From: an uncultured Desulfovibrio sp.
GTDB taxonomy: Bacteria; Desulfobacterota; Desulfovibrionia; Desulfovibrionales; Desulfovibrionaceae
Assembly (NCBI GenBank): GCA_947176055.1
Contig: CAMWPE010000016.1
Coordinates: 1 to 19,403 of the forward strand
DNA length: 19,403 nt
Reading direction: 5' to 3'
Position numbers and translations under genes: made by a program. The notes below the pieces were generated by a model. That model made no database searches and was not told where the DNA came from. It saw only the letters and a program-made list of their open reading frames with translations. This document shows, in pieces, positions 7,194 through 14,293 of this stretch. Within the stretch, counting starts at the first letter, position 1; every line of letters starts with the position of its first letter.

Positions 7194-7257
7194 GGATTCT
7201 CATCCCGGATTTATATGAGGTCGGCGGTATTTACCCAAATCGCGAAACCGGTCGAAG

Positions 7258-8277
7258 TCATGATCGGCGACAGGCCCGCGTTAGCCAGACGGCGAAGCTT
7301 TTCAAGGTATTCCAGGCGGCTATCAGCCAGACTCCGGCCATCAGACCCCATGCGAAATAAAAGGCCGCCCACCAGGACTGGCCCAGTCTAAAAGAGAGAA
7401 TGGCGATGGCTCCAAGGGGAAAGATAAAGGCCCAGTAGGCCAGAGAGAATTTCATCTGGCCGGAGAAAGCGGCGCGGCAGGTGAGGATGAGGCACATAAT
7501 GAGCCACCAGCAACAGGCGCCCCAGAGAAGGACCGCGAACATTCGCGAAAACGATTCCAGTTTGCCAAAATGTTCCGCCAGGGCTACGAAGCTGACCCCT
7601 CCCCAGCCTATGGGGGCCAGATGAATCCATACGGTCGGGGCCAGACGATGGGGCAGGCTCTCCGTCGTGTAATGCCGGTGCAGCAGGAGGCTGAAGAGAC
7701 CGGTATAGAGCAACAGACCGCCGCCGAGCGCCATGGAATTAACCATGAGCAGGAGATCGTAAAGGAAGCCGGCGGCCAGATTCATGATGTTCACTCCGGC
7801 TACGGGGATAACGACGAGACCGCCCACTGGGATGAAAAACACCGGAGTGAAGAGGTTGAGCGCGGGGGTAGCGCGGGTAAAAAAATGGTAATTTATGGCG
7901 AAGCTGACGCCGAGAGTAAGAAGACAGCCGGTCGCCCAGAGCGAGACGGAGAGCCAGTCGGGCAGTCCGAAGCGGAGCCCCTGCGCGCCCAGCACGAGAA
8001 AGGCTATGGCTAGCGCCGCGTAGAAAGCCGCGCTTTGGGGATTCAGCAGATCCTCCCGGAATTCTTTGTCATGAAAGGGCCATGTACACAGGGCGAAGAC
8101 GAGCAAGAGGCCGAAAAGGATAAAATTGAGGACATTGAGGATTTGGGCGGGCTTTAGCATTACCGGAAAGATCCGGCTTAAATCGCCCGTGGCAAGGGCG
8201 AAGGCTCCCGTCGCCATGATGATGGTAAAGGCCGCGGGCTCCAGACGCTCGATGGATTTCAGCAGATCCGAGAGCAT
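7258..8277 (-). CDS. TehA/SLAC1-family (voltage-dependent anion channel/C4-dicarboxylate transporter) membrane protein
   Basis: This 339-residue protein has about ten hydrophobic helices and the N-terminal family pattern EPAAFTIIMATGAFALA, where TehA and SLAC1 members have the first pore helix. The charged stretch FHDKEFREDLLNPQSAAFYA matches the conserved loop usually written D-x-x-H/N-P before helix 3. The family includes the tellurite-resistance protein TehA, plant anion channels and the yeast malate permease Mae1; the substrate here is not known. The ATG at 8277 has no good ribosome binding site and an in-frame stop lies 18 bases upstream, so it may depend on translation of hicB, 55 bases upstream on the same strand. 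Likely operon order: hicB, tehA-like, spermidine-synthase-like. Confidence 0.85.
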   Translation of the reverse strand: MLSDLLKSIERLEPAAFTIIMATGAFALATGDLSRIFPVMLKPAQILNVLNFILFGLLLVFALCTWPFHDKEFREDLLNPQSAAFYAALAIAFLVLGAQGLRFGLPDWLSVSLWATGCLLTLGVSFAINYHFFTRATPALNLFTPVFFIPVGGLVVIPVAGVNIMNLAAGFLYDLLLMVNSMALGGGLLLYTGLFSLLLHRHYTTESLPHRLAPTVWIHLAPIGWGGVSFVALAEHFGKLESFSRMFAVLLWGACCWWLIMCLILTCRAAFSGQMKFSLAYWAFIFPLGAIAILSFRLGQSWWAAFYFAWGLMAGVWLIAAWNTLKSFAVWLTRACRRS

Positions 8278-8332
8278 TGAGGGAGAGTCCGGAATTTATG
8301 GAGGACGGGCGCGACCGTGGGGGCCGGGCTCT

Positions 8333-8635
8333 TCATTTTTCGAGGGGATGGGAGAGCACAGTGTGAAAAAAAACGCCCGCGGGGCAGGATTCGCCGTTGT
8401 TTTTCATAGTTTCCATTATTATTTCCCGCGTTTGCTCCGGAGATAGGGGGACGGGAAATTCGTCGTTTTCCTGGGACGAGGCCTCGAGATAGCTGGTGAG
8501 GCATTCGCGGGCGTTTTCCAGGGCTTCGGCGAGAGTGTCCCCTTCGGTAAAGCAACCCTCAAGCTGGGGAAACTCCACGCACCAGGCGCCCTCTCTGTCC
8601 TCCGCCGGCGTAAACTGGGCGACGTATTTATGCAT
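8333..8635 (-). CDS. hicB: HicB-family antitoxin
   Basis: HicB proteins neutralise the HicA mRNA-cleaving toxin and often repress their own promoter. The first 50 of 100 residues give the classic HicB (UPF0150) pattern: YVAQFTPAEDREGAWCVEFP, LEGCFTEGDTLAEALENA, then RECLTSYLEA. This is a partial RNase-H-like fold with the P-x-L-x-G-C-x-T-x-G-D-T core. The C-terminal half (PLSPEQTREIIMETMKNNGE...) shows no obvious helix-turn-helix or ribbon-helix-helix, so DNA binding is uncertain. The start at 8635 is backed by GGAGG 6-7 bases upstream. Unlike the normal tandem hicA-hicB pair, this gene points away from hicA, with 131 bases between the start codons. Confidence 0.9.
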   Translation of the reverse strand: MHKYVAQFTPAEDREGAWCVEFPQLEGCFTEGDTLAEALENARECLTSYLEASSQENDEFPVPLSPEQTREIIMETMKNNGESCPAGVFFHTVLSHPLEK

Positions 8636-8766
8636 GAACCGCCTCCGCGCGTTGGCGAAAATAAAGCGCGACGGGGCTTGACGAAGTCGCCCGTCGTCTT
8701 CCAGAATACTTGTTAATGCGGTATTTAATAAATGAAATTTAATATACTTTTGTCAACAGGCCAGGC
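8636..8766. promoter_or_regulatory. Divergent control region between hicB and hicA
   Basis: This AT-rich stretch stands out from the GC-rich surroundings. On the plus strand TTGTTA (8710-8715) and TGAAAT (8733-8738), 17 bases apart, are a possible promoter for hicA. AATAC (8705-8709) and GTATT (8721-8725) form a short inverted repeat, and a related AATATAC lies at 8741-8747; these could be operator half-sites. HicB's GGAGG lies at the other end. The assignments are by eye only. Confidence 0.35.
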
Positions 8767-8961
8767 ATGGATAGTCGGGAAATAATCAAGGCTCTTGAAG
8801 CGGACGGCTGGCGCCTGGTCCATACCCGCGGAAGTCATCACCAGTTCAGACATCCGGTTAAAAAAGGCAGGGTAACGGTTATCCACCCCAAAAAGGATTT
8901 TACGATAAAAACGCTGGAAAGCATGGAAAAGCAGAGCGGCTTGAAATTCCGGGAGGGTTGA
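8767..8961 (+). CDS. hicA: HicA-family mRNA interferase toxin
   Basis: HicA toxins are small double-stranded-RNA-binding-fold ribonucleases that cleave mRNA on or off the ribosome. The 64-residue protein is full length for the family and carries its hallmarks: SREIIKALEADGWRLVHTRG, then the active-site histidine block GSHHQFRHP (residues 21-29), then VTVIHPKKDFTIKTLESMEK and a short C-terminal helix. The catalytic histidine is intact, so the toxin should be active unless restrained. The ribosome binding site is weak (CCAGG close to the ATG), which would keep expression low. The antitoxin gene lies on the opposite strand. The stop codon region overlaps the TTG that opens the next frame, so the two are probably on one transcript. 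Confidence 0.93.
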   Translation: MDSREIIKALEADGWRLVHTRGSHHQFRHPVKKGRVTVIHPKKDFTIKTLESMEKQSGLKFREG

Positions 8962-8993
8962 GCGCCGGGATCGTCGCGAAAGCGGGGAAGCGG

Positions 8994-9782
8994 ATGGAGT
9001 ATAAGGCTAAACTCGATTGTCTAGCGCGGGACAACGACGTCGCGCGACGGAAAATCATAAGCGAGGACAGGAGCGACGCGCCGCTGGACGCGGACGCGTT
9101 TATAGGCGCTTCGAGAGTAGGCGCCCGGCTCAAGGCTTTGAATGAATGGAAACTTGCGACGGGCGACGAAGCCGATCTGGCTGAGCGGCGGCGCGAATTT
9201 CGCGAAGAGTTTCCCGGCGAGAACGCGGAGATGGAGGTTTCCGCCTGGCTCGAGGCCATTCTTGGCGCCTGGGGGGCGGGCGGATTTCTCGAGGCGCGAA
9301 AGATCGCTCCCCTGAAACTTGTGGAAAGAAGCCGCGCGGCCTCGGGTTTCGCCGAGCTGGCGGACCAGGGGGCCCCTCCCTTGGCGGCCGCTCTGGCCTG
9401 GTATCTGGATCCGCGGCCTGAAAGACTTGCGGTATACGCGAAGGCGCTCCTGCGCGGCGGCGCTCCCGTTCGCGCGGCGGCTTTGCTTTGGGCTGCGGAC
9501 GCCGGAGGAGCCCTTCGCGACGAAGCGGAAGCCAGGGCTGAAAAAGAATTAAGCCGACTTCGCGACAAAGACCGCGACCCAGGCCGTGAGGAAGCGGATA
9601 TCTGGCGACTCCTGACGCCGGACATTGGCGAAGCGAGACTTTCGCGAATCGCGATTTCGGTGGCCGTTCTGGGTTTATGCCGCCGGAATGAATGGCGTAT
9701 AGGACGCTTGCGGGACGGACGGCTCTTTCCGATCTGGCTGGAGACCGCGCCCGATTTCCGGGAGGCGCGGCGCTCCGGATAA
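8994..9782 (+). CDS. Hypothetical protein downstream of and probably co-transcribed with hicA
   Basis: I do not recognise this protein. From ATG 8994, with GGGGA 5 bases upstream, it is 262 residues long. The frame also opens at TTG 8958, overlapping the hicA stop, but there the GGGAGG abuts the codon too closely. It is rich in alanine, arginine and glutamate with strong helical character (ALAWYLDPRPERLAVYAKAL; RAAALLWAADAGGALRDEA), suggesting an all-alpha repeat-like fold. There is no signal peptide, no transmembrane helix and no clear catalytic motif. Codon use resembles the neighbours, and a long antisense frame across it looks like a compositional shadow. Its position right behind hicA suggests shared transcription. 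It could be an accessory of the toxin pair or a bystander. Confidence 0.7.
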   Translation: MEYKAKLDCLARDNDVARRKIISEDRSDAPLDADAFIGASRVGARLKALNEWKLATGDEADLAERRREFREEFPGENAEMEVSAWLEAILGAWGAGGFLEARKIAPLKLVERSRAASGFAELADQGAPPLAAALAWYLDPRPERLAVYAKALLRGGAPVRAAALLWAADAGGALRDEAEARAEKELSRLRDKDRDPGREEADIWRLLTPDIGEARLSRIAISVAVLGLCRRNEWRIGRLRDGRLFPIWLETAPDFREARRSG

Positions 9783-9810
9783 AATAGATCCGCTCGCGAT
9801 AGATTTTATC
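9778..9810 (+). terminator. AT-rich inverted repeat after the hicA-linked gene
   Basis: GATAAAAT (9778-9785) and ATTTTATC (9803-9810) are a perfect 8-base inverted repeat beginning in the stop codon of the preceding gene, with a 17-base loop. It has no strong G-C stem and no following T run, so termination is only a possibility. Confidence 0.25.
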
Positions 9811-9897
9811 GGGCCTTATGCTTTTAATTGGCAAAGGAATGTCGTTCGCGACGCGTTGTTTGACGCGAATTAACTTCTGACGCCGGAGGGCGAGAGT

Positions 9898-11577
9898 ATG
9901 GGCGAGAAAAAAGGTCGGACAGTGGCGGAGCAAATTACGGATATGCTCGCGGGAGCCGGGGTAAAGCGGATCTATGCCATAACGGGCGATAGCCTGAACG
10001 CGCTGACGGACGCCCTTGTCCGCGACGGCAGGATCCGCTTTATCCATATGCGGCATGAGGAGGCGGGAGCTTTCGCGGCGAGCGCCGAAGCCCAGCTTAC
10101 GGGTTCCCTGGCGGTTTGCGCCGGCAGCAGCGGACCCGGACATGTCCATCTGATTAACGGGCTGTACGACGCCCAGCGGAGCGACGCGCCGGTTTTGGCC
10201 ATAGCCTCGACCTGCCCATCCGCCATGTTTGGCACGGGCTATTTTCAGGAGACGAATCCCATCCTTCTCTTCTCCAATTGCAATTTCTATAATCAAATGG
10301 CGGCCAACGCGGGGCAGGTTCCGCATATGTTCCAGAACGCCATGCAACATGCCGTCTCCCAATCGGGCGTGGCCGTCGTGGGTTTGCCGCAGGATGTCAG
10401 CGGCCTTGAGGCCGTAGGCGCCGGCGCGACCATGGAGCCGCTGACGACCGACCGGCTGCCCGAAGCGGCCGCCGAAGAACTCGGGAAAGCCGCGGACATT
10501 CTCAACGGCGCGAAAAAAGTCGCCATTTTTGCCGGCCTGGGCGCCGCGGGAGCGGTCGACGAGCTTGCCGGTCTCGCGGATCTGCTGGCCGCTCCGGTTG
10601 TGACGACCTACAAAAGCCAGCTCGAGATAACGCGGAACTGCCCGAACTATGTCGGCCATCTGGCCTATCTGGGGATGTGGTCCGGCGTCCAGGCCATCGC
10701 GGAGGCCGACGCGATCCTGATCATTGGCACGAATTTCCCTTATCCGGGCTTTTTCCCGGCAGGGCGCGATATTATCCAGGTCGATGTCCGGCCGGAGAGA
10801 ATTGGCAAGGTCGCCGACGTCGGCCTGGGCATCCGGGCGGACAGCAAGCTTTTCATTGACGCGCTGACGCCAAAAATCCGGAAAAAAACGGATCGCGCAT
10901 TCCTCGATAAGGCGCTGGCGAACTACGCGGAAATTCTCGCGGCTTATCGCAAGCCTGTCGAAAGTAAGGGAAAGATCGGAGCTATCCGGCCGGAATATTT
11001 CTTTTCCCTCCTTGATAAGCTGGCCGACGACGACTGCGTGTTCACGGTCGATACCGGGATGAACAATTTGTGGAGCAGTCATTATCTCACTTGCGGCAAA
11101 AACCGGAAAATGATCGGCTCCTTTATGCACGGATCCATGGCCAACGCCATGCCGCAGGCCATAGGCGCGGCGCTGGCCTGTCCCGGACGGCAGATTGTTT
11201 CCTTGAGCGGCGACGGCGGCCTGGCCATGCTTCTGGGCGATCTGCTCACGATCATTCAATACAAGTTGCCCATAAAGATTTTTGTCGCGGACAACCGGAC
11301 GCTTGGCTTTGTAAAATGGGAAATGGAGCTGGCCGGATTCAAGCCCGAGGAAACGTCCTTGGACAATCCCGATTTCGGCGCCGTGGCCAGGGCTATGGGC
11401 TTCCAGGCGGAGACCGTCGCCGATCCCGCCAAACTCGAAGACGCGGTCAGGAAATGGCTGGCCGCTCCCGGCCCCGCGCTCCTGTCTGTCCAGACTGATC
11501 CGGACGCGGCCTCGTTCTCATTCAGCCAGAAGATGATGGCTGACGCGACTCCCGCGAATCCAGTCGAGAACTTCTAA
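9898..11577 (+). CDS. poxB: PoxB-type pyruvate oxidase (thiamine-pyrophosphate and FAD enzyme)
   Basis: The family oxidatively decarboxylates pyruvate to acetate and CO2, passing electrons to quinone. The 559-residue protein follows E. coli PoxB closely. It shows VKRIYAITGDSLNALTDAL, the catalytic glutamate in RHEEAGAFAA (about 54), CAGSSGPGHVHLINGLYDAQ, the FAD-domain segment GTNFPYPGFFPAGRDIIQVD, the landmark SFMHGSMANAMPQAIGAAL, and the thiamine-phosphate/Mg site GDGG (438-441) with the ligand asparagine at about 466 in DNRTLGFVKWEM. A strong GGAGGG 7 bases upstream fixes the start. After GPALLSVQT only about 26 residues remain (ending ATPANPVENF), whereas PoxB has about 45 with a terminal amphipathic membrane-binding helix. 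The lipid-activated membrane docking is therefore probably lost or different. It is a single-gene unit with a hairpin 6 bases after the stop. Confidence 0.9.
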   Translation: MGEKKGRTVAEQITDMLAGAGVKRIYAITGDSLNALTDALVRDGRIRFIHMRHEEAGAFAASAEAQLTGSLAVCAGSSGPGHVHLINGLYDAQRSDAPVLAIASTCPSAMFGTGYFQETNPILLFSNCNFYNQMAANAGQVPHMFQNAMQHAVSQSGVAVVGLPQDVSGLEAVGAGATMEPLTTDRLPEAAAEELGKAADILNGAKKVAIFAGLGAAGAVDELAGLADLLAAPVVTTYKSQLEITRNCPNYVGHLAYLGMWSGVQAIAEADAILIIGTNFPYPGFFPAGRDIIQVDVRPERIGKVADVGLGIRADSKLFIDALTPKIRKKTDRAFLDKALANYAEILAAYRKPVESKGKIGAIRPEYFFSLLDKLADDDCVFTVDTGMNNLWSSHYLTCGKNRKMIGSFMHGSMANAMPQAIGAALACPGRQIVSLSGDGGLAMLLGDLLTIIQYKLPIKIFVADNRTLGFVKWEMELAGFKPEETSLDNPDFGAVARAMGFQAETVADPAKLEDAVRKWLAAPGPALLSVQTDPDAASFSFSQKMMADATPANPVENF

Positions 11578-11582
11578 AATCA

Positions 11583-11610
11583 GGGAGAGAGGGACCATGG
11601 CCTTTCTCCC
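11583..11610 (+). terminator. Hairpin after poxB
   Basis: GGGAGAGAGG (11583-11592) pairs with CCTTTCTCCC (11601-11610) through 10 pairs including one G-U, with an 8-base loop, starting 6 bases after the poxB stop. No T run follows, so it may be a 3' stabilising hairpin or a factor-dependent end rather than an intrinsic terminator. Confidence 0.4.
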
Positions 11611-11658
11611 CGCGAAGCGCTCATTCGGCGTCGCGCTCCGGTCGGCCGGGGGGCTCGC

Positions 11659-11701
11659 TTGACTAAATTTTAGCGTCGTTTTAATTTCATAAATTTATAA
11701 T
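11659..11701 (+). promoter_or_regulatory. Candidate promoter(s) for the nucleotide-sugar operon
   Basis: In an AT-rich patch, TTGACT (11659-11664) is followed 16 bases later by TTAATT (11681-11686). A perfect -10 hexamer, TATAAT, lies at 11696-11701 but has no good -35 at 17 bases. Either would start a transcript 40-55 bases before the ATG at 11748. Confidence 0.35.
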
Positions 11702-11747
11702 CAGTCGCAAACAGGGGATCTTGCAATTATTCTTCGCGGGAGTGGGG

Positions 11748-12710
11748 ATGTTTGGCAAAATACGCTCGATGGTGACCGGAGGCGCCGGTTTCCTGGGCTC
11801 GCATTTATGTCGCAGGTTGCTCGACGCCGGCCATGAAGTCGTCTGCGTCGATAATTTCTTTTCGAGCGGAAAGGGAAATATACAGCCGTTGTTGGGGAAT
11901 CCGGATTTTGAGCTAATCCGGCATGACGTCACCTTTCCCCTCTACATAGAGGTCGACGAGATTTACAATCTGGCCTGTCCGGCCTCGCCCATTCATTATC
12001 AGCATGATCCGGTGCAGACTATCAAAACTTGCGCGCACGGCGCCATCAATATGCTCGGTCTGGCCAAAAGGCTGAATGTCCCCATTTTTCAGGCCTCGAC
12101 GAGCGAGGTTTACGGGGATCCCCTCGAGCATCCGCAAAAGGAATCCTATTGGGGACACGTCAACCCCATCGGCCTTCGCGCCTGTTATGACGAGGGCAAG
12201 CGTTGCGCGGAGGCTCTTTTCTTTTCCTATCACCGCCAACATAAGTTGCCCATAAAGGTGGGGCGGATTTTTAATACCTATGGGCCGGCCATGTTGCCCG
12301 ACGACGGGCGCGTGGTTTCCAATTTTATTATTCAGGCGCTCAAGGGAGAGCCCATTACGATATACGGCGACGGCTCGCAAACGCGCTCTTTCTGCTATGT
12401 CTCGGATTTGATCGAATGCGTGATCCGCTTCATGAATACCGATCCCGGATTTATAGGGCCCATGAATATGGGCAATCCGCGCGAATTCACGATCAAGGAA
12501 TTGGCCGAACAGGTAGTGGAATTGACCGGGAGCCGCTCGCGGATAATTTACGAGCCGCTGCCCGCGGATGATCCGAAACAAAGGCAACCCGATATCTCCC
12601 TGGCACGCGAAAAGCTTGGCTGGGAGCCGGAGATAAATCTGGAGGAGGGTCTGCGCCGGACGATCCCCTATTTCAAAAAATTGCTGGGCGCGACCGGAGA
12701 AATGGCGTGA
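11748..12710 (+). CDS. UDP-glucuronate decarboxylase (UDP-xylose synthase)
   Basis: This enzyme converts UDP-glucuronate to UDP-xylose with bound NAD+, a precursor for extracellular or lipopolysaccharide sugars. The 320-residue protein is an extended SDR with the NAD loop TGGAGFLGSHLC (about 10-21). It carries the very characteristic UXS block STSEVYGDPLEHPQKESYWG, in which the serine/threonine and glutamate are catalytic, followed by VNPIGLRACYDEGKRCAE with the YxxxK pair (about Y147, K151). GRIFNTYGPAML and YGDGSQTRSFCYVSDLI also match. The length is normal for soluble bacterial UXS, without a membrane anchor. ATG 11748 has GGGAG 5 bases upstream; a TTG at 11721 is the alternative and is less likely. 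The stop overlaps the next gene by 4 bases. Confidence 0.93.
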   Translation: MFGKIRSMVTGGAGFLGSHLCRRLLDAGHEVVCVDNFFSSGKGNIQPLLGNPDFELIRHDVTFPLYIEVDEIYNLACPASPIHYQHDPVQTIKTCAHGAINMLGLAKRLNVPIFQASTSEVYGDPLEHPQKESYWGHVNPIGLRACYDEGKRCAEALFFSYHRQHKLPIKVGRIFNTYGPAMLPDDGRVVSNFIIQALKGEPITIYGDGSQTRSFCYVSDLIECVIRFMNTDPGFIGPMNMGNPREFTIKELAEQVVELTGSRSRIIYEPLPADDPKQRQPDISLAREKLGWEPEINLEEGLRRTIPYFKKLLGATGEMA

Positions 12711-13699
12711 GGATTCTGGTTACCGGAGGCGCCGGTTATATCGGCTCCCACGCCTGCAAATTGCTGGAGCGACAGGGAGCCGACGTAGTCGTTTTTGATA
12801 ATCTTTCGACGGGCCGCGAGGATTTTGTCAAATGGGGTCCGCTTGAGAAAGGCGATCTGCGCGACGTAGGCAGGGTAAGGGAAGTCCTGAAAAAGTACCG
12901 GCCCGACGGAGTTTTGCATTTCGCCGCCAGGACTGAAATCGGGAAATCGATGGCCGATCCCGTCTCCTTCTATTCGAACAATATCGGCGGGGCCGTCGGT
13001 CTGCTCCAGGCCATGGCGGCGGAAAAAATAGCCAATATCGTAGTATCGAGCAGTTGCGCCGTTTACGGCCAGCCGGAGATTGTCCCCATAAGCGAAGAAA
13101 CGCCGCTCAATCCCATAAATCCGTACGGCGAGAGTAAGCTTTTTGTGGAAAAGATGTTGCGCGACGCCGGACGCGCCTACGGCCTGAACTGGATGAGTCT
13201 GCGCTATTTCAACGCCGCCGGCGCCAGCCCCGACGGCGAAATCGGCGAGGCTCACACGCCGGAAACGCATCTCATTCCCCGCGTAATAATGGCCGCCATG
13301 GGCGGAACCGGCGTCGGTATTTACGGGGACGATTACCCTACGCCGGACGGAACCTGCGTCCGAGATTATGTGCATGTGGAAGATCTCGCCCGCGCTCACG
13401 CCCTGGGTCTGGGGTATCTGGCGGCCGGCGGCCAGTCCCTGGCCATGAATCTCGGCTCCGGAGCGGGCTATTCCGTCCGGGAAATTATCGACGGAGTCGC
13501 CTCCGTCGCGGGCGCGCCGGTTCCCGCGACAGTCCGGGAAAGACGGCCCGGCGATCCGCCGCGTCTCGTCGCGGACGCCTCCCTGGCCAAAAATCTTCTC
13601 GGCTGGCAGGCTGAAAAAACTTTGGGCGATATCCTGACTGACGCCTGGAACTTCTCTACAAAAAACCGGGATCTGCTCGCGCGAGAGGAGCTTGCATGA
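12707..13699 (+). CDS. galE: UDP-glucose 4-epimerase-family protein (GalE type)
   Basis: GalE interconverts UDP-glucose and UDP-galactose through a 4-keto intermediate with tightly bound NAD+. The 330-residue protein has the NAD loop RILVTGGAGYIGSHACKLL, HFAARTEIGKSMADP, the catalytic serine region VVSSSCAVYGQPE, the YxxxK pair in PYGESK (Y140, K144), RYFNAAGA and IYGDDYPTPDGTCVRDYVHV, all typical of GalE. It starts with GTG inside the GTGA overlap with the UDP-xylose synthase stop, which is translational coupling. Because it follows a UDP-xylose synthase, it may instead or also epimerise UDP-xylose to UDP-arabinose. Sequence alone does not decide this. It ends in an ATGA overlap with the next gene. 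Confidence 0.93.
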   Translation: MRILVTGGAGYIGSHACKLLERQGADVVVFDNLSTGREDFVKWGPLEKGDLRDVGRVREVLKKYRPDGVLHFAARTEIGKSMADPVSFYSNNIGGAVGLLQAMAAEKIANIVVSSSCAVYGQPEIVPISEETPLNPINPYGESKLFVEKMLRDAGRAYGLNWMSLRYFNAAGASPDGEIGEAHTPETHLIPRVIMAAMGGTGVGIYGDDYPTPDGTCVRDYVHVEDLARAHALGLGYLAAGGQSLAMNLGSGAGYSVREIIDGVASVAGAPVPATVRERRPGDPPRLVADASLAKNLLGWQAEKTLGDILTDAWNFSTKNRDLLAREELA

Positions 13700-14283
13700 G
13701 AGAGCGTCAATTAAGTCTGACAGGGAAGACGGCGCTGGTTTGCGCGGAGGGCGACATACGGCTCGCGACGGCGGTCGCGTCGATCTGCGTCGACGCGGAG
13801 GCCAGGGTCGCCTTCGCCGCAAAAAATTACACAGAAGCCTCGGAGGCGGTTCGCTCCGTCAAAAGCCAACATGGAGCCGCCGTCATCGAAGCCCTTGGGG
13901 CGAATCTTTTCGACGCGGGCGAATTGAATGCGTTGCCGGCGGCCGCGGCGGAAACCATGGGCGGTCTGGATGTCATAGTCGCGATCTCTCCCGCCGCCTT
14001 GGCCGAAGCCATGAAAAAAGTCCTGATCGGACTAGCCGCGGCCGCCCGGCCTGTCGTCGCGCCTAGCGCGAGCGTCGTTCATATCTGGACGGATGGCCGG
14101 GACAGCGACAGCTTTTCCCCTGTCGCGGAGAGTCCGCGAACGAACTCGCTTATATTAAGCGCGACTCTTACCCGGGAGCTGGAGCGGGGGAAAGACCGGG
14201 ATGCCCTGGCCGGTCCTTTGCTCTGGCTGGCCGGCGACCAGTCTTTCGCCGCGCGGGGGCAGTCCCTATTTCTGGATATTTAA
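13696..14283 (+). CDS. Degenerate short-chain dehydrogenase-like protein
   Basis: This 195-residue protein starts in an ATGA overlap with galE, with GAGAGGAG 5 bases upstream, so it is well translated. Its ends look like a classical SDR: LSLTGKTALV at the start, and PLLWLAGDQSFAARGQSLFL at the end where SDRs have the LASD...TGQ...DGG segment. The working parts are missing. The TGxxxGxG cofactor loop reads CAEGDIRLA, the NNAG motif is replaced (VIVAISP), and the YxxxK site reads NSLILSATLTREL without the tyrosine or lysine. The protein is about 50 residues short, lacking the region after helix F that forms the substrate lid. It is probably a non-catalytic Rossmann protein, a partner for the two sugar enzymes, or a decaying gene. 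Confidence 0.7.
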   Translation: MRERQLSLTGKTALVCAEGDIRLATAVASICVDAEARVAFAAKNYTEASEAVRSVKSQHGAAVIEALGANLFDAGELNALPAAAAETMGGLDVIVAISPAALAEAMKKVLIGLAAAARPVVAPSASVVHIWTDGRDSDSFSPVAESPRTNSLILSATLTRELERGKDRDALAGPLLWLAGDQSFAARGQSLFLDI

Positions 14284-14293
14284 TATCCGGCGA

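Noticed and set aside
9130..11259. Very long minus-strand open frame (709 residues) across poxB and the hicA-linked gene
   Set aside because: It is antisense to a clear enzyme, crosses a gene boundary, has no family motif and no ribosome binding site; GC-rich codon bias produces such shadows.
11721..11747. TTG start for UDP-xylose synthase
   Set aside because: The AGGGGA is only 2 bases away, too close, and the nine extra residues are not typical; ATG 11748 has better spacing.
12668..13822. Minus-strand 384-residue frame opposite galE
   Set aside because: It starts and ends inside neighbouring genes and its arginine/proline-rich start is a reading of GC-rich sequence on the wrong strand.
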